A DNA stretch of 64,000 nucleotides. Source: Bacteroidota bacterium (lineage in GTDB: Bacteria > Bacteroidota > Bacteroidia > Cytophagales > Cyclobacteriaceae). The notes below the pieces were generated by a model. The model searched no databases, had not been told where the DNA came from, and was given only the letters and a program-made list of their open reading frames with translations. Every line of letters starts with the position of its first letter. The stretch's first letter is position 1. Below, one piece after another: positions 52,163-60,699 of this stretch. The stretch covers positions 354,704-418,703 of the forward strand of contig JAFEAL010000005.1 of NCBI GenBank assembly GCA_018266435.1. Reading direction: 5' to 3'. A program made the translations under genes and the position numbers.

Positions 52163-52221
52163 ATTGGCCTCAATTTCACCTAAATGTTACCTCATATAAG
52201 ATGTACAGATTTTTGGGGTGC

Positions 52222-53217
52222 TCAGAACAGAGTTCGGGAATCGAAGTACTTGATCTCAGACGCTTTATAATTATAGAGTTGCTTTTCGATTCCTTTCAGC
52301 TTCCGCTGGATTTGATCTTCGTTCAGATTGGATAAGTGAACACCGATGGCCAGCTTCCTCTTGTTTTCATTCAAGTCATTTATCAAATGCTCATCGTAGT
52401 CCGAGAAAGAAAAACCATAGATCACTAAGCGGTTATGACTCGCCTTGAAGGCAGCTCTGCAAAAAGATAAATAGATACTCTTCGCTATGGTGTCCTCTTT
52501 TAATTTTGCCTTGCCCTCCGAAACGAAGATAGGCACGTTACCCAAGTGAATTTGTAAGCGAATCAATTCCAAAAGTTCTTCCGTCTTGCTTCCGCGAGAA
52601 ATCTTTACAATTATTCCGTCTTGTTTGTGGAAGAAAAGTGCTCCATGTAAATAGTATATGTTTTTGAATCCGGGTAGTGGCTTATCATTGAACACTAACT
52701 CAGTTCCTTTCTTTCGAAAAAAGTCCTGGTATCTGCCGACTTTGCTGTCCCGCTTGCCGCGATCCAATGTGATGAGGATAATGTGGTAAAGAAAAATGTC
52801 ATAGTTGGTAGTGAATACATTTTCAAACCAATCCAATTCTATTGATGACTGAAAGAGTGTTTGGGGATCGATCTTGGTAAATTCTGGGTGTAAGTCTTTT
52901 ATTGCTTTCAATAAACCGGACTTCAGGAGCCTCAAGGAGTTTCCAATCAGCTGAGCCTCATATCCAAATAACTGATTAACATCAAGAGCATTGGAAAGTA
53001 AGTTTTGCAACCCTTCAAAATTGGTGGAGTTGAATTTTAAAAAGATTCCTCTTTCGCTGTCATCAAGGTAGGTCAGGAATTTCTCGAATAGCGATTTGTA
53101 GTTCAAGGCAGAGTTGATGTTGATGGAAAAACCGTTGCCAAGAAAAATATCCGCCCCCTTGAATGAATGTTTGATTTCACTCCAATGATAGACTTTAATA
53201 TCGCCAATGGTTATCAT
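52222..53217 (-). CDS. DUF4917-family SIR2-like protein
   Basis: 331 residues with SIR2/STALD-like NAD-binding marks: FLGNGFSI (26-32), VFTTNYD (Asn138, Asp140), YYLHGALFF (His191) and VIYGFSFSDYDEHLI near residue 265. This matches DUF4917, a SIR2-like family found in defence settings; NAD cleavage is a fair guess, since the Asn and His of the SIR2 active site are present. Its ATG lies eight bases after the rteC stop, so it is co-transcribed with rteC, linking it to element control as well as defence. Confidence 0.78.
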   Translation of the reverse strand: MITIGDIKVYHWSEIKHSFKGADIFLGNGFSININSALNYKSLFEKFLTYLDDSERGIFLKFNSTNFEGLQNLLSNALDVNQLFGYEAQLIGNSLRLLKSGLLKAIKDLHPEFTKIDPQTLFQSSIELDWFENVFTTNYDIFLYHIILITLDRGKRDSKVGRYQDFFRKKGTELVFNDKPLPGFKNIYYLHGALFFHKQDGIIVKISRGSKTEELLELIRLQIHLGNVPIFVSEGKAKLKEDTIAKSIYLSFCRAAFKASHNRLVIYGFSFSDYDEHLINDLNENKRKLAIGVHLSNLNEDQIQRKLKGIEKQLYNYKASEIKYFDSRTLF

Positions 53218-53225
53218 GTTTTTCG

Positions 53226-54044
53226 TTAGGCAAAATCGTCTAATCGTTGAATCAACTTCTCTCTCATGTCATCCAGAAAATTTGTCTTACCGTTTTTTCG
53301 TAACCTGATCTCTTGAAATTGTCGGTAATAGTTTCCCAGGCTAATATTGAAAAGGTGCTCAAATGAATCTGCAATCTGTTTGATGTCGGCCTTGCCATTG
53401 TTCACAGCATCCACACTTTGAAGTGCATAGATTAGTTCAATTAATGCGGACTTGGTGCCTGTCCATTTTAAAGACGACAATGTATCTGTAACATCTGCAT
53501 CAAGTTTTTGAAGTAGTGTTATCAGGTGTTCCTTTACCATTTGGTGGGCAAGGATTTTCCCAAGGATATTATCGTAGCCTGTTGAAAACTTTGCGTCAAT
53601 GTCAGGATCGCTTAATAGTTTCTCTGTGCGAGTGAAATACTTGTCGTCCAGGTGGGTTGAGTTCGAAAGGCAGTACTTATAGAATTGGGTGTGTTCCTTT
53701 ACATACTCTTGGAGTTCACTCAAGCGTTGATGGAAGTAAACACGAAGTGCATCCGAACCATTGAACGGCTCTGCAAGCTTTAATGAAAATACTTTGTCAT
53801 AATAGAAGTACTGACTGAGGATAACTGGTTTTTGCTCTTTGAAAAAACTAATCTCCTCATCCATGCCTTGGAATCGATATTCATAAACAAATTGCTTCAG
53901 TTCACTAATCGTAGAGCCGACAATTATCAAGCACTTGCTTGCTTTGGAAATTATGTCAGGGTTTTCAAGAGTTACTGTTTCTATTTGAGCTTTCAGATTT
54001 TCCTGAAGCTGGTCACAGAATTCTTTTATGGCTAGTGTTTTCAT
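53226..54044 (-). CDS. rteC: RteC-domain protein, ICE regulator
   Basis: 272 residues. The RteC pattern is clear: EISFFKEQKPVILSQYFYYDKVFSLKLAEPFNG, FHQRLSELQEYVKEHTQFYKYCLSNSTHLDDKYFTR, and the C-terminal winged-helix-like LKWTGTKSALIELIYALQSVDAVNNG, SFEHLFNISLGNYYRQFQEIRLR. In CTnDOT, RteC activates excision genes after tetracycline. No tetQ, rteA or rteB is present here, so it must be driven by another signal. It lies six bases after the coupling-protein gene. Confidence 0.88.
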   Translation of the reverse strand: MKTLAIKEFCDQLQENLKAQIETVTLENPDIISKASKCLIIVGSTISELKQFVYEYRFQGMDEEISFFKEQKPVILSQYFYYDKVFSLKLAEPFNGSDALRVYFHQRLSELQEYVKEHTQFYKYCLSNSTHLDDKYFTRTEKLLSDPDIDAKFSTGYDNILGKILAHQMVKEHLITLLQKLDADVTDTLSSLKWTGTKSALIELIYALQSVDAVNNGKADIKQIADSFEHLFNISLGNYYRQFQEIRLRKNGKTNFLDDMREKLIQRLDDFA

Positions 54045-54050
54045 AACAGT

Positions 54051-55988
54051 CTAATTCAATTTTGCTTCAACGATTTCCTGTATGTCTTTTTTGATTTTGA
54101 AATAATTCTGTTGGATTTCGTAATGGCTAATCTTTCGAATGGCAGGAATGGGTTTATATCCTTCCTCTTCCTGCCGAAGTGCAGCATGATCATTCAGAAT
54201 TTCAGCATGAAAGACTTTCAAGTCAATTTTCTGTTCAGGATCATCCGAAACTGTACCGACAAACTCACCAGAGGAGAGTGCCGCGATCTTTGAAGGTGGA
54301 ATAGCCGAATCAAGTTGAGTGGACCTACTCACAGATGTATCGGACATATTGATGGATACACTTTCGCGCTCCTGCACAATTTTTCCAAAGCGTTCTGAAA
54401 GTAGTTTGGCAGTTTCGCCAACCACCTGGCCGCTGATCACGTTGCCTACAATGTTCATTATTACTTCGGCCTGGTCGCGCCCGTAGTCTTTTTTCAATTG
54501 ACTGTAATCCTGAACGGCCAAAGAAGTAGCTACCTTATTGGCTCTTGCTGTCGCGATCAGACTGTCGATGCCATTGAAATAGATGGTTGGAAATTCATCA
54601 AAGACCAAACTGCACTTTTGTTGATGCTTCTTATTTACTAGTTTGATCACCCTTGATATATAAAGCGAAAGCACTGCTCCGTAAATCTGTTGCTTCTGGG
54701 GATTGTTTCCCATGCAGACAATCTTCGGCTCTTTGGGATTGTTGATGTCAAGCGTGAAATCATTTCCGGAAAGCACATAGTACAATTGAGGAGAGGACAG
54801 TCTTGCCATTCCAATTTTTGCGCTTGCAATCTGACCTTCGAGTTGCTCCATCGCTTCGTTTCGAAAAGCAGACTCAAACGGGTTAATCAACACTTCTATT
54901 TCTGGCTCGCTTCTAAGCAGTTTGAAAAGATGTGGGTAGTCTAATTGCATCAGTTCAATCACGTGAGGGAGTGTGCAGAATTTTCCATTGTCATACTTTC
55001 TAAGAAACCAGATAATTGCAGTGACGAAGTTGATCGGTGACTCCACAAAAAAGTCTCCTTGCTTTTTTATCCAATCGCGATTCAATCCCAACATGATTGT
55101 TCTGGAAGATTCTGTGGCATCGGTAATATCTTCCATCGTTGCGGGGTCAAGCGGGTTGCATCGGTGCGAACGGGAAAGATCTTCGAAATTGATAACAAAG
55201 AACTTTGGCTTGATCTTATACTGCCGACTGAATTTCAGAAGAGTGTTATAGGCAATTCGTGAAAGGTCATCGTACTTAAAATCGTAGATGAACATTGTGA
55301 AGCCTTTCCTGATGTGCTGCGTGATGATGTGCCTAACTACAAAATAAGATTTACCAGCGCCAGGTGTTCCAATGACTAGGAGTGATCGAAATGGGTTGAT
55401 CACGTTGATCCAACTCGTTCTCCTCTTTCCTTGTAATGTATAAGCTGCTGGAAGATTGATTGAATACTCATTATCCAAAAAGCGCTCTTCCTGCGGGAAC
55501 GATTCGTTGAGCCTGTTAAAAATATCCTTTCGGAAATTTATTTTGATGAGACGTGAAAGAAGTGTGCCCCCTGAGAGTATCAAAATGTAGCCTCCTGAAG
55601 TCGAACCAATATAAATTCCTGAAATGATGGAATCTGAAAAGTCGAGAACGAAGAGGTAATGGCTAAAGAGAAATGGAAACAGCCCTGATAGAATTAAAAT
55701 TAACGCTTGGCGAAGATTAATCCTTTCGTCTTTCCTGCCTCTTGCGCCTACAAGCGAGATGGTCAATAGTCCCAGGGTAGAAACTTTAGAAATGTATATG
55801 TCTAGGAATAAACCCGTGTTTGAAACCGACTTTACAATCTCATCTGCTATTTGAAAAGTTAGCTTCCAAAAATCCAAAGCCTGATGACAATAGAAATAGA
55901 AGTGAAGAAGCAAGACGACAATACTCAGCAACCTGATGAAGTCGATGATCTTTTGAAGTGCTTGTTCGTTTTCGCCTGTGCTTGCCAT
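54051..55988 (-). CDS. mobC: type IV coupling protein MobC/TraG-like (VirD4 family)
   Basis: 645 residues. Four N-terminal membrane helices (to about 145) precede the ATPase: Walker A GTPGAGKS (207-214) and a Walker B region CSLVFDEFPTIYFNGIDSLIATARANKVATSLAVQDYSQL. The VirD4-type signature NIVGNVISGQVVGETAKLLSERFGK follows. It links the relaxosome to the mating channel and pumps the DNA. In Bacteroides-type elements this protein is called MobC. It starts 12 bases after the relaxase stop. Confidence 0.93.
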   Translation of the reverse strand: MASTGENEQALQKIIDFIRLLSIVVLLLHFYFYCHQALDFWKLTFQIADEIVKSVSNTGLFLDIYISKVSTLGLLTISLVGARGRKDERINLRQALILILSGLFPFLFSHYLFVLDFSDSIISGIYIGSTSGGYILILSGGTLLSRLIKINFRKDIFNRLNESFPQEERFLDNEYSINLPAAYTLQGKRRTSWINVINPFRSLLVIGTPGAGKSYFVVRHIITQHIRKGFTMFIYDFKYDDLSRIAYNTLLKFSRQYKIKPKFFVINFEDLSRSHRCNPLDPATMEDITDATESSRTIMLGLNRDWIKKQGDFFVESPINFVTAIIWFLRKYDNGKFCTLPHVIELMQLDYPHLFKLLRSEPEIEVLINPFESAFRNEAMEQLEGQIASAKIGMARLSSPQLYYVLSGNDFTLDINNPKEPKIVCMGNNPQKQQIYGAVLSLYISRVIKLVNKKHQQKCSLVFDEFPTIYFNGIDSLIATARANKVATSLAVQDYSQLKKDYGRDQAEVIMNIVGNVISGQVVGETAKLLSERFGKIVQERESVSINMSDTSVSRSTQLDSAIPPSKIAALSSGEFVGTVSDDPEQKIDLKVFHAEILNDHAALRQEEEGYKPIPAIRKISHYEIQQNYFKIKKDIQEIVEAKLN

Positions 55989-56000
55989 AATGTTAAAAGT

Positions 56001-57242
56001 TTAAATGGAACGACCTCTTCTTTTCTTCTTTCTGCGTCTTTTCATTGCTGAGTCGGGTGAAGAATAGTCAATTTGTTTTGCCGTGATTAAATCCTTGATA
56101 GTTTCCTCGATCTGAGATTCAGTGTGGTCAAGTTTTTCTCCGTGCGTTGGAACTGGAGACTGACTAATCGCGGAGTCGGGTTTTGATAAATTAGTTAACC
56201 GATCTGTGATTGTTTTTGCACCGTACAGCTTTCCGAGATCACTTCCGTTGAAAACAACTTTCGTCTTGTTGTCCACGAAGGTGATCCCGTAAATTCGACC
56301 TTCTTCATTTTGACGAAAGAGCACAAAGACTCCCTCTTGATTTAGCGATTGAACAAAAGACCTTTTACTGATGGAGTCTCTGTTCTTAAATGCATTGTCG
56401 ATGCAACGGATGAGTCTTTCTTTATATGGCCGTCTGAGCACATCATTAAGCTTGAATTGCTTTTCAAGAAATGAAATCGTGGGTTTACCATAAATCGTGC
56501 TTGCCTTTATTCCGACTCCAACTTTTTTCCCGTCTTCATTAACAAGTCTATAAAGCAATCCTTTATTGAGATTCATTTGTGAGCCCTCCTTTCCAAGGTC
56601 AGCCATTACGTTGTATTGCCTGAGTGCTGCATTCAATTCGGGAATGGATGTGTATTTGTAATTCTTTGTGACGAATCGCACTGCGTTAGAGATGCTTCTT
56701 TTGGTTTCCAGTTTGCCATAGACAGCTCGCTTCACATCTATCGCATTGACTGTCGCCTCTTGCTTAACTTTTCGCCCTTCAGCGCGAACCAATCCAAATT
56801 CCTTTTCCAATTCTTTTCGTGCGGTCTCGGATTGGTTGCGGCCTATATTATATAAGCTGATCCGTCTCCCATCGGCCTGGATGTTGGTCGTAACAATGTG
56901 AATGTGTGGATGGGCTGCGTCAAAATGTTCATAGACCAGATATGGCTGATTGCCGAACCCGATCTTGTCCATGTATTTCAATGCGATTGCATTTAGTGTT
57001 TCCTTTTCAAACTTCTCCGATGGATCGAAATTCAGAGATATGTGAACAGCCTTCGTAGTGACACGATGGTTTCTTTGGATGTAACCTTGAAATGTTTTCA
57101 GTTTTTCCCGAAAGGTGAGTTTGTCAACATTGCATCCAAATTGATTTTCATGGATGCACTTTGCTACACCTTCCTTAACTTTATTTTCGTTGTAGTTAAG
57201 TATTCCCAATATGTTTTGTCCGCTGTTCACTTTTGCAACCAT
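56001..57242 (-). CDS. mobB: relaxase MobB (MobA/VirD2 relaxase family)
   Basis: 413 residues. The relaxase fold has the metal triad His111, His113, His115 in FDAAHPHIHIVTTNIQADGRRI, preceded by HRVTTKAVHISLNFDPSEKF. The nicking Tyr is probably in the N-terminal 60 residues (Tyr17 in ILGILNYNENK or Tyr54). The C-terminal part is basic and ends RRRKKKRRGRS. It nicks oriT and leads single-stranded DNA into the recipient. Its start overlaps the MobA gene end by 16 bases. Confidence 0.92.
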   Translation of the reverse strand: MVAKVNSGQNILGILNYNENKVKEGVAKCIHENQFGCNVDKLTFREKLKTFQGYIQRNHRVTTKAVHISLNFDPSEKFEKETLNAIALKYMDKIGFGNQPYLVYEHFDAAHPHIHIVTTNIQADGRRISLYNIGRNQSETARKELEKEFGLVRAEGRKVKQEATVNAIDVKRAVYGKLETKRSISNAVRFVTKNYKYTSIPELNAALRQYNVMADLGKEGSQMNLNKGLLYRLVNEDGKKVGVGIKASTIYGKPTISFLEKQFKLNDVLRRPYKERLIRCIDNAFKNRDSISKRSFVQSLNQEGVFVLFRQNEEGRIYGITFVDNKTKVVFNGSDLGKLYGAKTITDRLTNLSKPDSAISQSPVPTHGEKLDHTESQIEETIKDLITAKQIDYSSPDSAMKRRRKKKRRGRSI

Positions 57243-57628
57243 TTTTTTGTTATCTCAGAAGTGATGTTCAACACGCGGTCGAGTCGTTGTCCAACTTTCT
57301 TATACTCATCCACAATTTTCAAGGCATGAAATATTTTCTGATTCGGTACATCTGCCGTATGAAAATGACGAGTGATTTGATTGACGTTTATTCCTATCGA
57401 GTTCAACTCCTTGCGGATCAACGCAAGCTCTGCTACGGTCGAATCCATAGATGCGTCTTTATGATACCACACTATTTCTTCGCGATATAAAATCCTCCTG
57501 GCCACCTCACCGATATACTGGCAGTTTGAGTTTTTCTGAATTTCAGCTAGCCGATTGTAGAAGCGTTCTGAAACCCTCACGCTGAAAATCTTGGTCAACT
57601 TTTCCTTATGAGATTTCTTGCGTCCCAT
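57227..57628 (-). CDS. mobA: MobA relaxosome accessory protein (plasmid MobC-like family)
   Basis: 133 residues. The N-terminal basic part KIFSVRVSERFYNRLAEIQKNSNC has a ribbon-helix-helix look, followed by a helical domain ALIRKELNSIGINVNQITRHFHTADV, where IGINVNQI is the MobC/BmgB-family signature. It binds oriT and helps the relaxase. The start codon lies just downstream of the repeat-rich region 57673-57758, which fits binding there. Confidence 0.88.
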   Translation of the reverse strand: MGRKKSHKEKLTKIFSVRVSERFYNRLAEIQKNSNCQYIGEVARRILYREEIVWYHKDASMDSTVAELALIRKELNSIGINVNQITRHFHTADVPNQKIFHALKIVDEYKKVGQRLDRVLNITSEITKKWLQK

Positions 57629-57672
57629 ATTAAAAATCTTTGATTTGAAGGGAGCCGAGTTCCGAGGCTACC

Positions 57673-57758
57673 CCCTCCTGACGACTGCAAGGAGGGAGGA
57701 GGGAGATTACGTTTGTGTAAACAAACGTACATCTTGCTAAAACCGAAAGACCGGTTTT
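57673..57758. other. oriT: candidate oriT: three inverted repeats upstream of mobA
   Basis: Repeats: 57673-57679 with 57690-57696 (CCCTCCT / AGGAGGG); 57708-57715 with 57722-57729 (TACGTTTG-TGTAAA-CAAACGTA, 8-6-8); and 57739-57745 with 57752-57758 (AAAACCG / CGGTTTT). Their density just ahead of the relaxosome gene is usual for oriT. The third could also be a weak terminator for the HTH gene. Confidence 0.5.
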
Positions 57759-57820
57759 TATCCTGATCAGATCGTTCCAACTTAGACTTTTGTAAATGAC
57801 CAGTTTCATGATTTTGAGCG

Positions 57821-58114
57821 TTAGGGTTTCTTTCCTAAGAAATGCGGATTGCGCTTGTTGGCTTCAATCATTTTTTGGATGTCGTCATAGTCATAGAAGA
57901 TCACGCCTCCAATCTTTGTAAAGGGCAATGTTCCGTTGACGCGAAGATTCTGGAGAGTGCCGGGCGACAACAATAAGAGGCGTCTTACCTCATTTGATTT
58001 GAGCCACTTTCGGGCGGGTGTTGTTTGCCTCTGAGATAAAAGTTTTTGAATCTCTGCTATTAATTCCTGCTTGAAATTTTGCAGGTCTTCGAGTGTTACT
58101 ATGTTGGCTGCCAT
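57821..58114 (-). CDS. excisionase-type HTH_17 DNA-binding protein
   Basis: 97 residues. A helical start is followed by a MerR-like helix-turn-helix: KWLKSNEVRRLLLLSPGTLQNLRVNGTLPFTKIGGVIFYDYDDIQKMI. This family includes excisionases and control proteins of Bacteroides-type elements. As it lies at the edge of the mobilisation block, it probably regulates mobilisation or takes part in excision. Confidence 0.88.
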   Translation of the reverse strand: MAANIVTLEDLQNFKQELIAEIQKLLSQRQTTPARKWLKSNEVRRLLLLSPGTLQNLRVNGTLPFTKIGGVIFYDYDDIQKMIEANKRNPHFLGKKP

Positions 58115-58223
58115 AACTGCGATGATTATGGCGTAAAGGAAAAACCAGTTGGGTTTTGAAAACAGTTACAGGGGTAACAGGACCCTGGGTAAGTTGTTGA
58201 AGATCAAGAGAAAAAAATTTGAA

Positions 58224-58898
58224 CTAATCGAGCTGCTTTTGGAGTTGCTCAATCCTTTTTAATTCGGAAATCAATAGTTCTGAGCCGTATGTTTTGGCAT
58301 ACTTTAATTTCTCAAGATATGTTTCAACTCGAAAAGCACCAGCATAATTTTTATAATAATGAAGGCGATTTCTCTTTTCATTTAGGCCTTTCAAATAATT
58401 TAGAAATTGATCTTCGAGGCCGATCACGGATTGGTATTGCTCGTTCCGCGTTCGTGAAAAAGATATTGTACTGAAATTTTGAAAGCCCTCTAAATAAATT
58501 TCACTGAATTGATTTTCTCTAATGAAACTATTGGACTTCAAAAATTCTGAAATGAGAACAGGTTTCGTTTTTTGTTGGCTAGCAAGGGCCTTATTCTTCG
58601 CTCCATCGATGGTATGAACTATATAGCCTTTAGATAAAAGGAAGGATTTGTTGTAATTCTCAAAAGCAGTGCAAATCTTTATCTGATCAATTAATTTTTC
58701 GCGATGCAACCCTTCCCAATATTCTTTGGGAGGCTCGGACGAATCTGTCCTGAAACTTTCTGAAAACGCCTCAAAATTTTTGAATACATAGACTCTGCTA
58801 TAAAGCATGTGCGCGTAGGAAAGCAACTCCCATGAAACTGCAAGTCGTTCTTTTTCATTCAAGTAGGCTTTTGTTTCATCAGAATACTCGCGAGTCAT
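58224..58898 (-). CDS. helical protein, unrecognised (weak HEPN resemblance)
   Basis: 224 residues, soluble and mostly helical. KAYLNEKERLAVSWELLSYAHMLYSRVYVFKNFEAF opens it, and KGLNEKRNRLHYYKNYAG occurs near residue 180. The RN-x-x-H element within a helix recalls HEPN-fold proteins, where a similar motif forms an RNase site, but the spacing is not canonical. No domain can be named. It stands alone between the HTH gene and a lipoprotein gene, and may be cargo. Confidence 0.6.
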   Translation of the reverse strand: MTREYSDETKAYLNEKERLAVSWELLSYAHMLYSRVYVFKNFEAFSESFRTDSSEPPKEYWEGLHREKLIDQIKICTAFENYNKSFLLSKGYIVHTIDGAKNKALASQQKTKPVLISEFLKSNSFIRENQFSEIYLEGFQNFSTISFSRTRNEQYQSVIGLEDQFLNYLKGLNEKRNRLHYYKNYAGAFRVETYLEKLKYAKTYGSELLISELKRIEQLQKQLD

Positions 58899-58931
58899 GG
58901 AATGATGTTTTTATTAAACCAAAAGGCGAAT

Positions 58932-59360
58932 CTAATCTATTGCTCTGTGATAAATATCTAGCGCACTCCAAAATACTACCGACTTTTCCGAATCCCAATG
59001 AAGTTCTGTTCCATCCTTGGAAATTATAGTGGCACTTTTCAAATCTAATTTTCCAACAAATGTCGGCTTCGGTCGGTTATCTGAGTGTTTCATATTTTGC
59101 CACCCTTGTATGTCATAGTGGTTTAACTGCCATTTGATGTTCGTTACCTTGTATTCAGAATCCATTGGCGAGACAATTATAGTATCCCTAATTGTTCTCA
59201 TTCCGATTTCATTGCCACTCTCTTGATTAATCACTTTAAAGGAATACTCTCGCACATAAGTACCGGATATTTCATCTTTCAAGCCAGAATGATCATTGGG
59301 TGTGCTGCAAGAAAAAGATAGCAAGCCAAAAACAACAACAAGACTGAATCGCATTTTCAT
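58932..59360 (-). CDS. lipoprotein, unrecognised
   Basis: 142 residues. The lipobox FGLLSFSC (Cys18) marks it as a lipoprotein. The mature part is beta-rich (EISGTYVREYSFKVIN, MRTIRDTIIVSP, EYKVTNIKWQLNHYD, GKLDLKSATIISKDGTELHW), a small lipocalin-like or Ig-like barrel. It lies 12 bases downstream of the gene at 59373-60548 and is probably co-transcribed. No function can be given. Confidence 0.7.
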   Translation of the reverse strand: MKMRFSLVVVFGLLSFSCSTPNDHSGLKDEISGTYVREYSFKVINQESGNEIGMRTIRDTIIVSPMDSEYKVTNIKWQLNHYDIQGWQNMKHSDNRPKPTFVGKLDLKSATIISKDGTELHWDSEKSVVFWSALDIYHRAID

Positions 59361-59372
59361 AAGTTTTAAATT

Positions 59373-60548
59373 TTAGTTTCTATTGATATAGCCTATTGCA
59401 GTGTGAAAAGTATTCTTAACTGCATCCTTTGTACTTTCTTCTACATTATAATATTTGATCCTGAAACTTTCGTGGGAAATACTTCCCGACCTTTTGGTCT
59501 TTACAAATTTTGAAAGGAAACGGATTAATTCAGAAACGTTTTTGTTTTGAATAACACCAGACTCGACAAGTGTCTTTGTAAAAAATGCAAACTGCGAAAC
59601 CGACATATCAAATTCCAGCTTGAAATCTCTCTTTGTGAAATCATCATCTTTGTCCTTACTGACGGTGCTTAGTTTGCATTTCCTATCAATGAATTGAATT
59701 TCTTCCGTTAGCCAATCGGATAGCTGTTCTTTAATTGATGCAAGTCTGTGATTATAAAACAGCCCCTGCCTAGACTGTATTTGATTTATGTTTTTCAAGT
59801 GGTGACTGAGTCTTTCCGCTTGATCAGTCTCAAACTCTATCCTTGATACATCCATCTGAATCGCTTGGGTGCAATACCGAAAAAAATCACTCTTGTTAAA
59901 ATTTATTGAAATTAGACATGACCTCAATTCATCAGTCATATCCCTAGGATGCTTTTGTTCCGTTATTTCGCTGATCTCTTGAATCAGGTTTTCGAGATAG
60001 TTGATTCGTCCGTAAGTTAGTTTGCACGTTTTTTCATCTATGGCATTCTGGATGAATTGCTTTGCAATAATAGCTAACCCAGAGTCTAAGTCTTCATCAT
60101 CGAGAAAAGATTTGATTTGTGAATATTCTCTTTCAAGTGATTTCAGAACTACTTCCTTTTTTGACTCGGGTATTTTGGCACCGTCATCAAATTCTGTTTC
60201 AAATTCATCCTGAATTAAGTCCAGAATATCCTCCAACTGGTTATAGAAAAAGAAAACCTCTGACGCTAAGTTTGATTTACCATTCTTAGCTTCATTACTT
60301 GATATAGTAAAAAGCACGTCAATGAATTTGATAAGGCAGTGTTGGTGATACTGTACATAATTGGTTCGTTGAAAACCTTTTCCAAGTGCCCATGCCTGAT
60401 GTAAAAATGTATGCTTTCTGACTGCAATTTCATACGTGACAGACTTTCTTACTGTAGCAAATTGCTCGGGCAGAGATTTTTTGGCGTTCTCAGAAGATTG
60501 AATCGCGGTTACAATCAGTGACTCAATATTTTTGAATTCGTATTCCAT
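59373..60548 (-). CDS. ICE cargo protein, unrecognised, RteC-like C-terminal pattern
   Basis: 391 residues from ATG 60546-60548; a TTG start 12 codons up is possible. The body is helical (about 1-290), and DFKLEFDMSVSQFAFFTKTLVESGVIQNKNVSELIRFLSKF, SISHESFRIKYYNVEESTKDAV closes it. That end has the layout of the RteC C-terminal domain: a helix pair, an extended asparagine turn, then basic helices. I recall such proteins as common but unnamed on Bacteroidota elements. A regulatory role is only a guess. Confidence 0.65.
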   Translation of the reverse strand: MEYEFKNIESLIVTAIQSSENAKKSLPEQFATVRKSVTYEIAVRKHTFLHQAWALGKGFQRTNYVQYHQHCLIKFIDVLFTISSNEAKNGKSNLASEVFFFYNQLEDILDLIQDEFETEFDDGAKIPESKKEVVLKSLEREYSQIKSFLDDEDLDSGLAIIAKQFIQNAIDEKTCKLTYGRINYLENLIQEISEITEQKHPRDMTDELRSCLISINFNKSDFFRYCTQAIQMDVSRIEFETDQAERLSHHLKNINQIQSRQGLFYNHRLASIKEQLSDWLTEEIQFIDRKCKLSTVSKDKDDDFTKRDFKLEFDMSVSQFAFFTKTLVESGVIQNKNVSELIRFLSKFVKTKRSGSISHESFRIKYYNVEESTKDAVKNTFHTAIGYINRN

Positions 60549-60653
60549 TGGGAAAATCGGTTTGAGTTCTTTGATTTTCGCCAACGGATAATGACGATGT
60601 AAAAATTTGGAAACCTACGCTGCCTGTCAATCGGAAAAAACGAGTATTTGGAC

Positions 60654-60669
60654 TACATATTTCTATGTA
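60654..60669. promoter_or_regulatory. 6-4-6 palindrome between two minus-strand genes
   Basis: TACATA-TTTC-TATGTA, about 105 bases upstream of the gene at 59373-60548 and just downstream of the LuxR gene stop. It may be an operator; no promoter boxes could be fixed. Confidence 0.25.
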
Positions 60670-60699
60670 TTTAGGCCGCGCGAACGGTTAAATGAGGCG

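Noticed and set aside
57595..57780. 61-codon minus-strand frame across the mobA leader
   Set aside because: It runs through the repeat-rich oriT candidate and overlaps mobA; no protein character.
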